64,000 bases of DNA from Flexithrix dorotheae DSM 6795 (lineage in GTDB: Bacteria > Bacteroidota > Bacteroidia > Cytophagales > Flammeovirgaceae), in the NCBI RefSeq assembly GCF_000379765.1, contig NZ_KB903437.1, positions 62,001-126,000 on the forward strand, written 5' to 3'. Shown here one piece after another: positions 17,213 through 27,464 of the stretch (positions are counted from its first letter, which is position 1; every line of letters begins with the position of its first letter). The translations under genes were made by a program, and so were the position numbers. Under the pieces are notes generated by a model. It saw only the letters and a list, made by a program, of their open reading frames with translations. It was not told where the DNA came from and made no database searches.

Positions 17213-18610
17213 TTGAAACCAACCAAACCATTTTTTTACCTAATCACCTTTATCTCAATCTGCTTTTACTTTTCTTCTTGTGAACTTCAGGAGGAGGTGG
17301 TTACTGATGATCCTTCGGTTGAACTTGCTTTTTCTACTGATACTGTCTTTTTTGATACTGTTTTTACTACACTGGGTAGTATTACGAAAAGGTTTAAGGT
17401 TTATAATCCTTCTGAAAATGCGGTGAATCTTTCCAGTATTAAATTGGGAAGTGGCTCTGAGTCTGCTTATTCTGTGGTGATTAATGGTTTTCAGGGGAAT
17501 CAATTGAATAATATTCAGCTACTGGGAAAGGATAGTTTATTGATTTTAGTGGAAGTTTTAATTGATCCTCAGGAAGAGGATTTGCCTTTTATTGTTCAGG
17601 ATTCTCTGGTTTTTGAAACAAATGGAAATGTACAGGATGTAAAGCTTGTTTCCTGGGGACAGGATGCTGTTTTTTTTAGAGGTGGCTTACAGGCGGTTGA
17701 TTGTAATGCTACCTGGACTAAGGATAAACCTTATGTTGTTTTTGACTCTCTTCTGATTAGAGAAAATTGCCGGCTCACGATTAATCCAGGAACCAGAATA
17801 CATTTTGGTACAAATGCTTCTCTTTTTGTTGGTGGAAATATGGAGGTGAATGGCACTGTTGAAGAACCTGTTGTTTTTACAAGTGTTCGGTCGGATGAAG
17901 GTTATGAAGATGTTCCAGGACAATGGCAGGGAATAACTTTTTTGGCTACCAGCCAGAATAATGTTTTCAACTGGTCAATTATCAGAAATGGAAATGTAGG
18001 TATTTATTTGGGTATCCCAGATGATAATGCTGATCCGGATATTGTCATTTCCAATTCTATTATTGAAAATATGGCAGCTTATGGCATTTTAAGTTTTACC
18101 TCCGATTTGGTCATGACAAATTCCCTAATTCATTCTTGTATATTAAGTACTATCAATTTATCCGCTGGGGGAAATTATGAGCTTTACCACAATACTTTTG
18201 CTGCAGTTTCTCCGGAGTTTTTCCGTGATAATCCTTCTTTTTTAGTTAAAAATTATGAGGTTCTGAGTGATGAATCCATTATTGCTGACGATTTATCGCT
18301 TACTATGGCTAATAATATTATTTGGGGAAAATTAGAGGAGGAATTATTTTTTGATTTTATTTCGGAAAGAAAATTTGAAATTTCTGCTTCTAATAATTTA
18401 TTAAAAACTCAAATTGCTGAATTCGATCCTAATAATATTCTTAATGAAGATCCTCAGTTTTTAAATCCTCAGGAAAATTTATTTATGTTGGATACACTTG
18501 GTGAAAGTCCGGCAATTGACCAGGGTATTGAATTGGGAATTGAAACTGATTTGGCTGGAAATGATCGAGATGACCAACCTGATATTGGTGCTTATGAGTT
18601 TATTAAATAA
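17213..18610 (+). CDS. outer-membrane lipoprotein with right-handed beta-helix repeats
   Basis: 465 residues. A lipoprotein signal ends at about residue 23 (CFYFSSC lipobox). Residues 37-150 resemble a Bacteroidota beta-sandwich (DTVFFDTVFTTLGSITKRFKVYNPS). From about 165 to 400 short beta-strand repeats with Asn-rich turns (INPGTRIHFG, FLATSQNNVF, IRNGNVGIYLG) indicate a parallel beta-helix. The end, DQGIELGIETDLAGNDRDDQPDIGAYEF, is the usual closing motif of such proteins. Start is TTG at 17213; no ATG is available before the signal. Function unknown, perhaps polysaccharide binding. It has its own spacer and is probably not part of the glycan operon. Confidence 0.75.
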   Translation: MKPTKPFFYLITFISICFYFSSCELQEEVVTDDPSVELAFSTDTVFFDTVFTTLGSITKRFKVYNPSENAVNLSSIKLGSGSESAYSVVINGFQGNQLNNIQLLGKDSLLILVEVLIDPQEEDLPFIVQDSLVFETNGNVQDVKLVSWGQDAVFFRGGLQAVDCNATWTKDKPYVVFDSLLIRENCRLTINPGTRIHFGTNASLFVGGNMEVNGTVEEPVVFTSVRSDEGYEDVPGQWQGITFLATSQNNVFNWSIIRNGNVGIYLGIPDDNADPDIVISNSIIENMAAYGILSFTSDLVMTNSLIHSCILSTINLSAGGNYELYHNTFAAVSPEFFRDNPSFLVKNYEVLSDESIIADDLSLTMANNIIWGKLEEELFFDFISERKFEISASNNLLKTQIAEFDPNNILNEDPQFLNPQENLFMLDTLGESPAIDQGIELGIETDLAGNDRDDQPDIGAYEFIK

Positions 18611-19120
18611 GTGACCTTTTGCTTGCAAAAATTAAATTATAATCCGGCTAATAATCAGATTTTTTATCAATTCCAAAAGCCTTATTACTAAATGATAAAC
18701 TATGCAAGAAGATTAAACTTCCGTCCCTTTTTCCAATCGATGAAAAAGGGACGGCTGCGGCCGACCGTAAAAAAATCTCTGCCTTCAAAAAGGTTTTCCG
18801 AGAAAGTAAAGTGGATACCTGATATACTTTCCCACCAAGGACTAGCAAAAACCAATTCCTATCTGACATCCTTTCCCACACTAATTTTGAAGGCATTTTT
18901 GCTTATTAATACTTTTATAATTTCATCCTGCTAATTTTTTTAATTGATAGCCTATTCCATTTTACCAAGAAAGTCAATTAATTATTGGAATAATCTTATT
19001 TTCACTTCGCTTCAAAATCTTTTCTAATCCAATTTTTCCATAAATAGGGATTATACATTAGATTCGAATTTTCTTTTTTATTTATTGACCGCTCAGGAAG
19101 GATTTTGAAGTAGTTTATTT
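18611..19120. other. non-coding spacer holding structured-element copy 1
   Basis: 510 bases between the beta-helix lipoprotein and the SNF2 gene. Small frames on both strands are explained by the structured repeat (18721-18894) and are not called. Further right, CTTCAAAATC (19010-19019) and GATTTTGAAG (19101-19110) form a perfect 10-bp inverted repeat just before the SNF2 start. Confidence 0.6.
18721..18894. repeat. dispersed structured element, copy 1
   Basis: Two hairpin-forming modules. The first, 18721-18754, pairs CCGTCCCTTTTTC with GAAAAAGGGACGG around a CAATCGAT loop. The second is bounded by GCCTTCAAAA (18781-18790) and TTTTGAAGGC (18885-18894) and contains AGGTTTTCCGAG, AAGTAAAGT and CTTTCCCACACTAA. 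The same order recurs at 53248-53402 with a different but still fully paired first stem. Frames through it differ between copies, so it is not a coding gene. Could be a transcribed RNA or a non-autonomous mobile element. Confidence 0.75.
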
Positions 19121-22042
19121 ATGGTAGTTTCACCCGATAGCCCTTTTCAGATTGTTTATTCATTATTTCAACACCAATATTTAGGATATTTATTTGAATC
19201 GTTTGTAGTTGAGTTAAGTGAGAATGGAAAACTTACCTTAAAACATCAAAATATTTCACATCTTAATGCCCACGAGTTTGCTTCAGGACTTGACGATACT
19301 GATTACAAGCTTATAGAATTAATGGATTCAATTCAGCAGGAAGCCATTATCAAGAAATTTTATAAAAAGAAGGCTTTACCTGCCAAGTTTTTTGAAGATG
19401 TTTATTTATCCAAGAGAAAAGATGAAGGTTTAATTCGGTATATAGATCAATATATTGAAAGCAGAAGGGGAAAAATATTGGATCTTTTGGCAGGAAAAGA
19501 ACTTTATGAGATGGCCAACGATGGTAACCCTACTCATCATAAAATTGAAGTACAGCACGAAAAAGCTACCGTTCTCTTTCATTTTAGAAGAAATGAGGAT
19601 AATACTCATTATTTCCCCACAATTAAATATAAAGGTGAAAAGGTTGACTTTCAATACAAAAATGGCATATTAATTTGTAATGAACCTGCCTGGTTAATGC
19701 TGGAAGGGAAATTATTTACCTTTGAAAAAAACATTGACGGTAATAAATTAAAACCCTTTCTTAATAAGAAATTTATTGCAATTCCCAGAAGTATGGAGGA
19801 TACTTACTATAAAAAGTTTGTCACTCCACTTATTGAATCTTTCGATGTTTATGCTAAAGGTTTCGATATAAAATCTGTTTATGAAAAACCTTTTCCAAAT
19901 ATTTCTCTTTCAGAAATGGCTGGAAGCTCCGGTGTTTTATTTGGGAATAATGGTGATACTATAGTTGAAGATCAGGAGGAAAAAATAATTTTTACCCTGG
20001 GTTTTAATTATGACAAGTTTAAGTTCACAGCCAATAAAACCAATGGTGTTTCTGTGAAACTTGAAAAAAAGGGTGATAATTTTACTTTTTACAGGGTTAA
20101 TAGAAATATAGAATTTGAGAAAAGTATTAACCAAAAACTTGAGGGGCTTGGGTTGACAATGAAAAATGGAAAAGCAGTAATGGAAAAATCAAAGGCTTTT
20201 TCTTTCATTTCCGATCACTTAAAAGAATTAGAATCTGCTGGAATAAATGTAAAACAACCTAATCCAAACGGGAAAAAATACTTTTTGGGACAATCCAGAA
20301 TTACTCTGGAAATTAATGAAAACAAAGATTGGTTTGATATTAATGCCATTGTAAAATTTGGAGAGTACGAAATTCCTTTTCTAAAATTGAGAAAATTAAT
20401 TATCTCGAATAAAAAGGAGTTTGTATTGCCCAATGGGGAAGTAGCAGTTATCCCGGATACCTGGTTTACCCAATATTCAGATCTCTTTAATTTTATTGAT
20501 GAAGATGAACAAAACCACACTTTAAAAAAGCACCATGTAGCTATGGTTCAGGAACTTAAGGCAGGAAGTCTTGCCAAAGTTTCTATGAGTAGAAAACTCG
20601 AACAACTCAGAGATTTTAGTAAAATAGAATCCTCAGATTTATCATCAAATTTTACAGGTGAACTTCGGCCTTACCAAAAAGCCGGATATGACTGGCTTCA
20701 ATTTCTTGGAGAATACAAATTCGGAGGATGCCTGGCTGATGATATGGGTTTGGGAAAAACTGTACAGACCTTAGCCATGCTTCAAAAAGAGAAGGACCAA
20801 AACAATGGCGGGACTTCTCTCCTGATTATGCCTACTTCCCTTTTATACAATTGGGAAATGGAGGCTAAAAAATTCACTCCAAACCTGAAGGTTTTTAGTT
20901 ACACTGGTTCTTCCAGAAATAAAGACCTGGAACAATTCAGTAATTACGATCTCATTTTAACTTCTTATGGTATTGTAAGAATTGATGTGGACATTCTGGA
21001 AAATTTTTATTTCAATTATATCATTTTGGATGAATCTCAGGTAATAAAAAATCCTACTTCAATAATTGCTAAAAGTGTCAATCAACTCAAATCAAACAAA
21101 AGGCTTATTCTAACCGGTACTCCAATTGAAAATACTACGATGGATCTTTGGTCACAGATGAATTTTGTAAACCCTGGATTGTTGGGAAATCAAAAGTATT
21201 TTAAAAAGGAATATCAATTACCCATTGAAAAAAGGCAGGATGAATTAAAAAGTAAAAAACTTCATGCTCTGATTAAACCTTTTATAATGAGAAGACATAA
21301 ATCTCAGGTAGCGAAAGATTTACCGGAAAAAATAGAAAAAATCCAATATTCTTCTATGACGAAAGCCCAGGAAGAAGAGTATGAAGAAACAAAATCAATT
21401 TATAGAAATAAAATATTGGATCAAATTGAAACAAGTGGTGTTTCAAAATCTCAAATGTTGCTCCTTCAGGGATTAACAATGTTAAGGCAACTGGCTAACC
21501 ATCCAAAGATGGTTAATCCTGATTCTAAAAGTGATTCAGGAAAACTTGAAGATGTTATTCATATGTTGAATACAGCTATAGAAGAAGGACATAAAATCCT
21601 TATTTTCAGTCAGTTTGTAAAACATCTTAATATTTTAAAAGACTATCTGATTGAAAAAAAATTATGCTATGCCTATCTTGACGGTTCAACAAAAAACAGA
21701 CAAGAACAAGTAGATAAATTTCAAAACAATCCCGACCTAAAATTATTTCTAATTTCCCTGAAAGCTGGAGGCCTGGGACTTAATTTAACCGCAGCAGATT
21801 ACGTTTTTATTCTCGATCCCTGGTGGAATCCTGCAATTGAGGCACAGGCTATTGACAGAGCACACAGAATAGGTCAGGAAAACAAGGTGGTAATTTATAA
21901 ATTCATCACAAAAAATTCTGTAGAGGAAAAAATTATAGCGCTTCAAAACAGCAAACTAAGGCTCGCTAATGAATTAATTAAAACAGAGGAAAGCTTTATT
22001 AAAAATCTTTCAAAAAATGATATTGAGGCATTGCTGTCCTAA
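19121..22042 (+). CDS. SNF2-family DNA-dependent ATPase/helicase
   Basis: 973 residues. The N-terminal 500 residues are the variable domain seen in bacterial SNF2 proteins. The ATPase core starts at about 515 (ELRPYQKAGYDWLQFL) with Walker A DDMGLGKTVQT, motif Ia LLIMPTSLLYNWEMEA, motif II DESQ in place of DEAH, motif III LTGTPIEN, and in the second RecA-like domain ILIFSQFVKHL, GGLGLNLTAADYV and QAIDRAHRIGQ. Such enzymes translocate along double-stranded DNA and remodel bound proteins such as RNA polymerase. Start is ATG 19121. Convergent with recA across a shared terminator. Confidence 0.92.
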   Translation: MVVSPDSPFQIVYSLFQHQYLGYLFESFVVELSENGKLTLKHQNISHLNAHEFASGLDDTDYKLIELMDSIQQEAIIKKFYKKKALPAKFFEDVYLSKRKDEGLIRYIDQYIESRRGKILDLLAGKELYEMANDGNPTHHKIEVQHEKATVLFHFRRNEDNTHYFPTIKYKGEKVDFQYKNGILICNEPAWLMLEGKLFTFEKNIDGNKLKPFLNKKFIAIPRSMEDTYYKKFVTPLIESFDVYAKGFDIKSVYEKPFPNISLSEMAGSSGVLFGNNGDTIVEDQEEKIIFTLGFNYDKFKFTANKTNGVSVKLEKKGDNFTFYRVNRNIEFEKSINQKLEGLGLTMKNGKAVMEKSKAFSFISDHLKELESAGINVKQPNPNGKKYFLGQSRITLEINENKDWFDINAIVKFGEYEIPFLKLRKLIISNKKEFVLPNGEVAVIPDTWFTQYSDLFNFIDEDEQNHTLKKHHVAMVQELKAGSLAKVSMSRKLEQLRDFSKIESSDLSSNFTGELRPYQKAGYDWLQFLGEYKFGGCLADDMGLGKTVQTLAMLQKEKDQNNGGTSLLIMPTSLLYNWEMEAKKFTPNLKVFSYTGSSRNKDLEQFSNYDLILTSYGIVRIDVDILENFYFNYIILDESQVIKNPTSIIAKSVNQLKSNKRLILTGTPIENTTMDLWSQMNFVNPGLLGNQKYFKKEYQLPIEKRQDELKSKKLHALIKPFIMRRHKSQVAKDLPEKIEKIQYSSMTKAQEEEYEETKSIYRNKILDQIETSGVSKSQMLLLQGLTMLRQLANHPKMVNPDSKSDSGKLEDVIHMLNTAIEEGHKILIFSQFVKHLNILKDYLIEKKLCYAYLDGSTKNRQEQVDKFQNNPDLKLFLISLKAGGLGLNLTAADYVFILDPWWNPAIEAQAIDRAHRIGQENKVVIYKFITKNSVEEKIIALQNSKLRLANELIKTEESFIKNLSKNDIEALLS

Positions 22043-22080
22043 AAAAAGGCCTTTTTGAAATTTCAAAAAGGCCTTTTTTA
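22041..22080. terminator. bidirectional terminator between SNF2 gene and recA
   Basis: A perfect palindrome has A-run, AAAGGCCTTTTTGAAA, then its complement TTTCAAAAAGGCCTTT and a T-run. It begins at the SNF2 stop codon and ends 20 bases before the recA stop, so it can end transcripts from both strands. Confidence 0.9.
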
Positions 22081-22099
22081 AAAGAGTTATCAACAAACT

Positions 22100-23137
22100 T
22101 TAATCTTGTGCTACAGGCTCTTCTTCAATGGTTTCACCATTTATTTTCGCTTTTATTTTCATTTCCAGTTCATCCATTAATTCTGGATTATCCCGGATTA
22201 ATTCTTTCACTGATTCTCTACCCTGCCCAAGCTTGGTACCTTTATATGAAAACCATGATCCTGCTTTTTTAATAATATCAAAATCAACTCCCATATCCAA
22301 AACTTCTCCAGCTTTTGAAATTCCTTCCCCATAAAGGATATCAAATTCCACTACTTTAAAAGGAGGTGCAACCTTATTTTTTTGAACTTTCACTCTGGTT
22401 CTGTTACCAGTAATTTTATCTGCAGATTCTTTTATTGCACCAATCCTTCTGATATCTAAACGAACCGAGCAATAATATTTAAGCGCATTACCACCAGTAG
22501 TAGTTTCAGGGTTTCCAAACATAACCCCAATTTTTTCCCTTAGTTGGTTGATAAAAATACAGCAGCAATTGGTTTTACTAATTGTACCAGTCAGTTTCCT
22601 TAATGCCTGAGACATCAACCTGGCTTGTAATCCCATTTTGCTTTCACCCATTTCCCCTTCCAATTCAGCTTTTGGTACTAATGCCGCTACAGAATCTATT
22701 ACAATTATGTCAATAGCTCCAGATCGCACTAAATGTTCGGTAACTTCAAGTGCCTGTTCACCATGATCTGGCTGAGAAATAAGCAAATTGTCTAAGTCAA
22801 TTCCCAGTTTTTCGGCATAAATTTTATCAAAAGCATGCTCTGCATCAATAAATGCAGCTATCCCACCTGACTTTTGTGCCTGGGCAATTGTATGTAAAGC
22901 CAGTGTTGTTTTTCCAGAAGATTCCGGACCATAAATTTCAATTATTCTGCCTCTTGGTAAACCTCCTACTCCTAGTGCCAAGTCCAATCCTAATGATCCA
23001 GTAGAAATACTTGGAACATCAATTACACTATCATCATTTAATTTCATCACAATTCCCTTACCGTGATCTTTCTCAAGTTTGGATAATGTAAGTTGTAAGG
23101 ATTTTAATTTCTCTGATTGGTCATTATTTGCAGCCAT
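22100..23137 (-). CDS. recA: RecA recombinase
   Basis: 345 residues, normal length. Walker A GPESSGKT at about 70-77, the conserved [14 protein letters not shown] and [20 protein letters not shown] (L2/DNA-binding loop) blocks, and a short acidic tail rich in Glu. RecA polymerises on single-stranded DNA, promotes strand exchange and stimulates LexA-type autocleavage. The start is ATG 23137. Upstream lies a 19-bp perfect dyad (23241-23259) next to a promoter-like CATCTTTG (minus strand, 23224-23231), suggesting damage-responsive control. Monocistronic. Confidence 0.98.
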   Translation of the reverse strand: MAANNDQSEKLKSLQLTLSKLEKDHGKGIVMKLNDDSVIDVPSISTGSLGLDLALGVGGLPRGRIIEIYGPESSGKTTLALHTIAQAQKSGGIAAFIDAEHAFDKIYAEKLGIDLDNLLISQPDHGEQALEVTEHLVRSGAIDIIVIDSVAALVPKAELEGEMGESKMGLQARLMSQALRKLTGTISKTNCCCIFINQLREKIGVMFGNPETTTGGNALKYYCSVRLDIRRIGAIKESADKITGNRTRVKVQKNKVAPPFKVVEFDILYGEGISKAGEVLDMGVDFDIIKKAGSWFSYKGTKLGQGRESVKELIRDNPELMDELEMKIKAKINGETIEEEPVAQD

Positions 23138-23240
23138 TATTCTATTTTTTTTGTTATTACAATATAATTATTCTTAATTATTAAAAAAATTGATTGATAT
23201 AGAATTTTCAAAAATTCCTTAATCAAAGATGTATGATAAA

Positions 23241-23259
23241 ACCGTAAGGGATTTACGGT
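23241..23259. promoter_or_regulatory. candidate recA operator (perfect dyad)
   Basis: ACCGTAA-GGGAT-TTACGGT, 7-bp perfect arms with a 5-base spacer. Its near edge is 104 bases upstream of the recA ATG, and it lies just upstream of a 7-of-8 match to the Bacteroidota -7 element on the minus strand. Position suits a repressor such as LexA, but the site is also upstream of the divergent permease gene at 23506. Confidence 0.45.
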
Positions 23260-23505
23260 GTAAAAAATATATGCTAATATAATTAATTGATTATTTTTTT
23301 AACAAAATAAAGACAATATTTTTTACATTTTTTATTTTTTTGATTTATTTATTAACAAAAAGTGGTTAAAAAAGAAAAAAACCTCTATGGTGATCGGGTT
23401 CGGTAATTTGCAAATCAATTAAAAAATCGCTCAATAAAAACCGGTTCAGTTCGTATGATATAAAGCAAAATTGTAAAGTCTTAAACTTAAAAGAATACTA
23501 GAATT

Positions 23506-24564
23506 ATGTTAAAATTTGTGGCTAAGCGCTTTGGCTACGGTTTTTTAGTTATACTGGGAGTAGTGCATGTAGTATTCTTTTTATTTCATGCACTTCCTGG
23601 CGATCCCGTTGCATTACTTGCTGGTCAAAGAGCTGATCCTGAAACCAGAGCAAACATTAGAAAGGAATTGGGATTAGACCAGCCACTCAATCAACAATTA
23701 GTGCACTACCTCAATGACCTCTCTCCTATTTCTATTCATAAAGATAATTCTTATGTAAAAGATAAATACAATTTTGTATCCTTTTTTAGTATAGGGGGAA
23801 ATTATATCCTAGCCTTAAAAACTCCTTATTTAAGACGATCTTTTCAATCAAATAAAAGAGTAGACATTTTAATCCTGGAAAATCTGGAAGGGACAATCTG
23901 GCTTGCAATTGCAGCCATGTTATTTGCTACCTTTTTCGGTATTCTATTTGGTTTAATCGCAGCACTTAGACAAAATTCTTTTTTGGATCATTTTTTTGTC
24001 ACTTCTTCAGTAATGGGGATTTCTGCACCCTCATTTGTTTCAGCCATTCTGATCTCCATGTTATTTGGTTACTACCTCTCTGACTACACAGGTCTTAATC
24101 TTACAGGATCTCTTTGGGTAAATGATCCCTTATATGGACGGCAATTGCATTTAAAAAACATTATTTTACCAGCTATTACTTTGGGTATTAGACCTTTAGC
24201 TATTATTACCCAATTAACAAGAAGTTCAATGCTAGAAATCCTCCAACAAGATTATATTAGAACAGCTAAGGCTAAAGGACTTAACAGGTTTGTTATCATA
24301 GGAAAACATGCCTTAAAAAATGCCCTGAACCCAGTTATCACTGCAGTTTCAGGTTGGTTAGCATCTCTTATGGCAGGAGCTTTTTTTATTGAATACATAT
24401 TTAATTGGAAAGGATTAGGTCTAAAGACTTTAAAAGCTGTAGAATTATTAGACTTTCCTGTAGTAATGGGATCTACCCTCGTAGTGGCAGGAATTTTTGT
24501 GGTTATCAACATATTTGTTGATATTCTTTATGCGGCAATTGATCCCAGGGTTAGGCTAGGATAA
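23506..24564 (+). CDS. OppB/DppB-type ABC transporter permease
   Basis: 352 residues. The N-terminus (FVAKRFGYGFLVILGVVHVVFFLF, then LPGDPVALLAGQRADPE) and the EAA loop region (LTRSSMLEILQQDYIRTAKAKGLNRFVIIGKHALKNALNPVI, read as two adjacent blocks) are diagnostic of the inner-membrane permease of peptide/nickel importers. It is longer than E. coli OppB because of about 45 extra residues between the first helix and the core (about 72-120). No OppC, ATPase or binding protein adjoins it; a peptide-binding lipoprotein lies 14 kb away at 38568. Followed by its own terminator, so transcribed alone. Confidence 0.88.
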   Translation: MLKFVAKRFGYGFLVILGVVHVVFFLFHALPGDPVALLAGQRADPETRANIRKELGLDQPLNQQLVHYLNDLSPISIHKDNSYVKDKYNFVSFFSIGGNYILALKTPYLRRSFQSNKRVDILILENLEGTIWLAIAAMLFATFFGILFGLIAALRQNSFLDHFFVTSSVMGISAPSFVSAILISMLFGYYLSDYTGLNLTGSLWVNDPLYGRQLHLKNIILPAITLGIRPLAIITQLTRSSMLEILQQDYIRTAKAKGLNRFVIIGKHALKNALNPVITAVSGWLASLMAGAFFIEYIFNWKGLGLKTLKAVELLDFPVVMGSTLVVAGIFVVINIFVDILYAAIDPRVRLG

Positions 24565-24574
24565 TTTTCCAACC

Positions 24575-24612
24575 AAAAAAAGTCAGCAATTAGACACAAA
24601 TTGCTGACTTTT
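24575..24612. terminator. bidirectional terminator between permease gene and metG
   Basis: Stem AAAAGTCAGCAATT (24578-24591) pairs with AATTGCTGACTTTT (24599-24612), with an A-run on the left and a T-run on the right. It serves the convergent permease and metG genes. Confidence 0.85.
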
Positions 24613-24638
24613 CAAGAATTTTGTTCAAATAGAAAAAC

Positions 24639-26711
24639 TTATCTGACTACACCTCCATTTGTAACTTTTTTCCTTGGTGCAATAAATGACAAGCTTCCAT
24701 CTCTATCTTCAGCCATTAATATCATTCCTTCAGAATTAATACCTTTTATTTTTCTTGGTTCCAAATTCGCCAATACACAAACCTGAAGTCCTATTATCTC
24801 TTCTGGCTTAAAGAACTCCGCTATTCCACTTACAATTGTTCTCTTATCCACACCTGTATCCACCTGTAGTTTCAAAAGTTTTTTTGTCTTAGGCACTTTC
24901 TCTGCATGTAAAATGGTCCCAACTCTAATATCCATTTGGGTAAAATCATCAAAAGTAGTCGGCTCTTTTACAGGTTCTGCCGGAACGTTAGAAGCTACCT
25001 TAGCCTTTTCAAGCTTTTTTATCTGGTATTCAATTTGACTATCTTCAATTTTACTGAATAATAACTCAGGAATTCCTAATTTATCATAAGGATACAGCAG
25101 ATCCACTCGGCCAGCCTTATTCCACTTGGGATTTCTAAGTCCAACCATATACTGAATTTTTTTGGCAGTTTTTGGCAGGAAAGGAGTTAAAAGAACACCC
25201 AAATTTGCTGTCAATTGAAGGGCTATATTCAATATAGTTTTGACAATTTCAGGATCTTCCTTTATTAACTTCCACGGTTCTGTATCAGCAAGGTATTTAT
25301 TTCCTATTCTCGCCAAATTCATTACTTCAAACTGAGCCTCCTTAAACCTGTAATTTTCAATCAGTTTCTCAACTTTTTCAGGAACCTCTGCAATTTTATT
25401 TATGATTTCTTTGTCATATTCAGCAAGCTCTCCTCTTACAGGTACATCTCCGTTAAAATATTTATTCGTTAAAACAATAGCCCTATTAACGAAATTTCCC
25501 AGAATAGCGACTAATTCATTATTAACTTTCGCCTGGTAATCTTTCCAGGTAAATTCACTGTCCTTATTTTCGGGAGCATTTGAATTTAAAACATATCTCA
25601 GTTCATCCTGCTTTCCTGGAAAATCGTTTAAATATTCATGTACCCAGACAGCCCAATTTCTTGAAGTGGATAATTTATTTCCTTCTAAATTTAAAAATTC
25701 ATTGGCTGGTATATTGTTGGGTAATAAAAAACCATCTCCATAAGATTTTAGAATAATTGGAAATATTATACAGTGAAATACGATATTATCCTTTCCTATA
25801 AAATGGACTAGTTTAGTGTCTTCATTTTTCCAATAATCTTCCCAGTTTTTACCTGCTTCTTTTGCCCACTCCTTTGTGGCTGAAATATAGCCAATCGGAG
25901 CATCCAGCCAAACGTATAAAACTTTACCATCAGCTCCTTCTAAAGGAACTTTTACTCCCCATTCCAAGTCTCTGGTCATTGGTCGTGGTTGTAGGCCTCC
26001 ATCAATCCATGATTTACACTGGCCAAGAACATGTTTTTTCCACTCTTTAGGATTATGGTGATATTTACCATCCAATTCACCTTTTGTAATCCAATCATTC
26101 ACCCACTCTTCATGATCATTTAATGGTAAATACCAGTGCTTTGTTTTTTTAAGAATTGGAGCACTTCCAGTTATAGTGGACTTAGGATTTATTAAATCCG
26201 TTGGTACAAGAGAAGACCCACATTTTTCACACTGATCCCCATAAGCACTTTCATTTCCACATTTTGGACATTCGCCAACAATGTATCTGTCTGCCAAAAA
26301 TTGATTGGCTTCCTGATCATAATATTGTTCAGACTCATCGATTGTAAATTTTTTCTTTTCGTTGAGCACCTTGAAAAAATCCTGAGCGGTTTCATGATGT
26401 ATAGGAGCAGAGGTTCTGTGGTAAATGGAAAAGTCAATCCCAAATTCCTCAAAAGTTTCTTTATTAATTTTGTGGAATTTATCAATAACCTGTTTGGGCG
26501 TTACCCCTTCCTTTTGTGCTTTTATTGTAATTGCAGCACCATGTTCATCACTACCACATATAAATGCAACATCCCTACCTGACTCCCTTAAAAATCTTAC
26601 ATAGATATCTGCAGGTAAATAAGCACCAGCAATATGGCCTATATGTAAAGGACCATTTGCATAAGGCAATGCAGCTGTTACAGTGTATTTTTTATATTTC
26701 TTCTCTTCCAT
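24639..26711 (-). CDS. metG: methionyl-tRNA synthetase with C-terminal tRNA-binding domain
   Basis: 690 residues from ATG at 26711; an in-frame TTG at 26735 is less likely. Class Ia features: the HIGH motif in [12 protein letters not shown], a zinc knuckle with two CxxC pairs ([20 protein letters not shown]), and KLSTSRNW as the KMSKS equivalent, the form usual in Bacteroidota. The last 110 residues ([20 protein letters not shown] onward) are the EMAP-II/Trbp111-like tRNA-binding OB fold. It charges tRNA-Met with methionine in the cytoplasm. Single gene, convergent with the permease gene. Confidence 0.97.
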   Translation of the reverse strand: MEEKKYKKYTVTAALPYANGPLHIGHIAGAYLPADIYVRFLRESGRDVAFICGSDEHGAAITIKAQKEGVTPKQVIDKFHKINKETFEEFGIDFSIYHRTSAPIHHETAQDFFKVLNEKKKFTIDESEQYYDQEANQFLADRYIVGECPKCGNESAYGDQCEKCGSSLVPTDLINPKSTITGSAPILKKTKHWYLPLNDHEEWVNDWITKGELDGKYHHNPKEWKKHVLGQCKSWIDGGLQPRPMTRDLEWGVKVPLEGADGKVLYVWLDAPIGYISATKEWAKEAGKNWEDYWKNEDTKLVHFIGKDNIVFHCIIFPIILKSYGDGFLLPNNIPANEFLNLEGNKLSTSRNWAVWVHEYLNDFPGKQDELRYVLNSNAPENKDSEFTWKDYQAKVNNELVAILGNFVNRAIVLTNKYFNGDVPVRGELAEYDKEIINKIAEVPEKVEKLIENYRFKEAQFEVMNLARIGNKYLADTEPWKLIKEDPEIVKTILNIALQLTANLGVLLTPFLPKTAKKIQYMVGLRNPKWNKAGRVDLLYPYDKLGIPELLFSKIEDSQIEYQIKKLEKAKVASNVPAEPVKEPTTFDDFTQMDIRVGTILHAEKVPKTKKLLKLQVDTGVDKRTIVSGIAEFFKPEEIIGLQVCVLANLEPRKIKGINSEGMILMAEDRDGSLSFIAPRKKVTNGGVVR

Positions 26712-27138
26712 TTTATCTTTTACTTGCAAAATCAATATTCTGGATAAAAAAGCTTTTCTCTTCTAATTCAATCAATTTTTCCTTCAGCTTACCCATAATA
26801 ATACTGCAAATGTACAAATTCTAAATTCCCTGACATTTAAAGTTGATACTTTTTCCTGGGTGCAGGCCTCCTTTTTTCAGTTTTACTTAAAATAAGACAA
26901 ATCTTTCCTTTAAGATCAATAAACATACGTTAAAATAGTTTTTTTTTAATAATTAATTGGATAATTTTTATTTACTTATAATCTCGAGAATTTTCCCAAA
27001 ATGAAACATTACTACATAATTAAGATAAGATTAATTCATTGAAAAAAATTAAATAACTCAATATCAGCAAGTTAAAAAAAAATATACTATTGGAAACCTT
27101 TTTGACTCAATGTAAGAAAACAATAAAAAAGGAAAAAA
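26712..27138. other. non-coding spacer upstream of metG
   Basis: About 430 AT-rich bases between metG and a small plus-strand ORF. It must hold the metG promoter and that of the small ORF, but neither can be placed with confidence. No RNA gene or T-box-like structure was recognised. Confidence 0.5.
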
Positions 27139-27267
27139 ATGAAAGCTTTAGAAATACAAAATTCAAATGAGTCTATTTCGGAAATGGAAAATAAACTTAA
27201 GGAGCTAAAGAGTAACCTGGAAAAGTTGAAAGAAAGGGCAAAAAGAATATCAGGAAAGACATATTAA
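27139..27267 (+). CDS. 42-residue coiled-coil small protein
   Basis: ATG at 27139 is preceded by the purine tract AAAAAAGGAAAAAA, a plausible ribosome-binding site. The product runs MKALEIQNSNESISEMEN, then KLKELKSNLEKLKERAKR and a short tail. Residues 13-37 have a heptad pattern of Ile, Met and Leu with alternating Lys and Glu, so a single amphipathic helix or coiled coil is expected. No family is recognised. It stands alone in an 880-base spacer. The ordered heptads and the ribosome site favour a real gene, but chance cannot be excluded at this length. Confidence 0.5.
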   Translation: MKALEIQNSNESISEMENKLKELKSNLEKLKERAKRISGKTY

Positions 27268-27464
27268 TCTGACAGACTGAAAATAATTCTACAATTTACT
27301 TTACTAGTTTTTTACTTAAGCTTTTTTCATATTTTACCCAAGAGAAATTAGGGAGAATTTTGAATATGACTTGGATTAACAAAAAGCCTTAAAATGGAAA
27401 ACTAATATAAATTCAGTATGAATTGTTGAATTGTCAAATTCGTGAATATTTTCACCAAGGTTTA

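Noticed and set aside
18648-18934. Overlapping ORFs on both strands as small genes
   Set aside because: They lie on the structured repeat; the equivalent frames are not kept in the second copy at 53248-53402.
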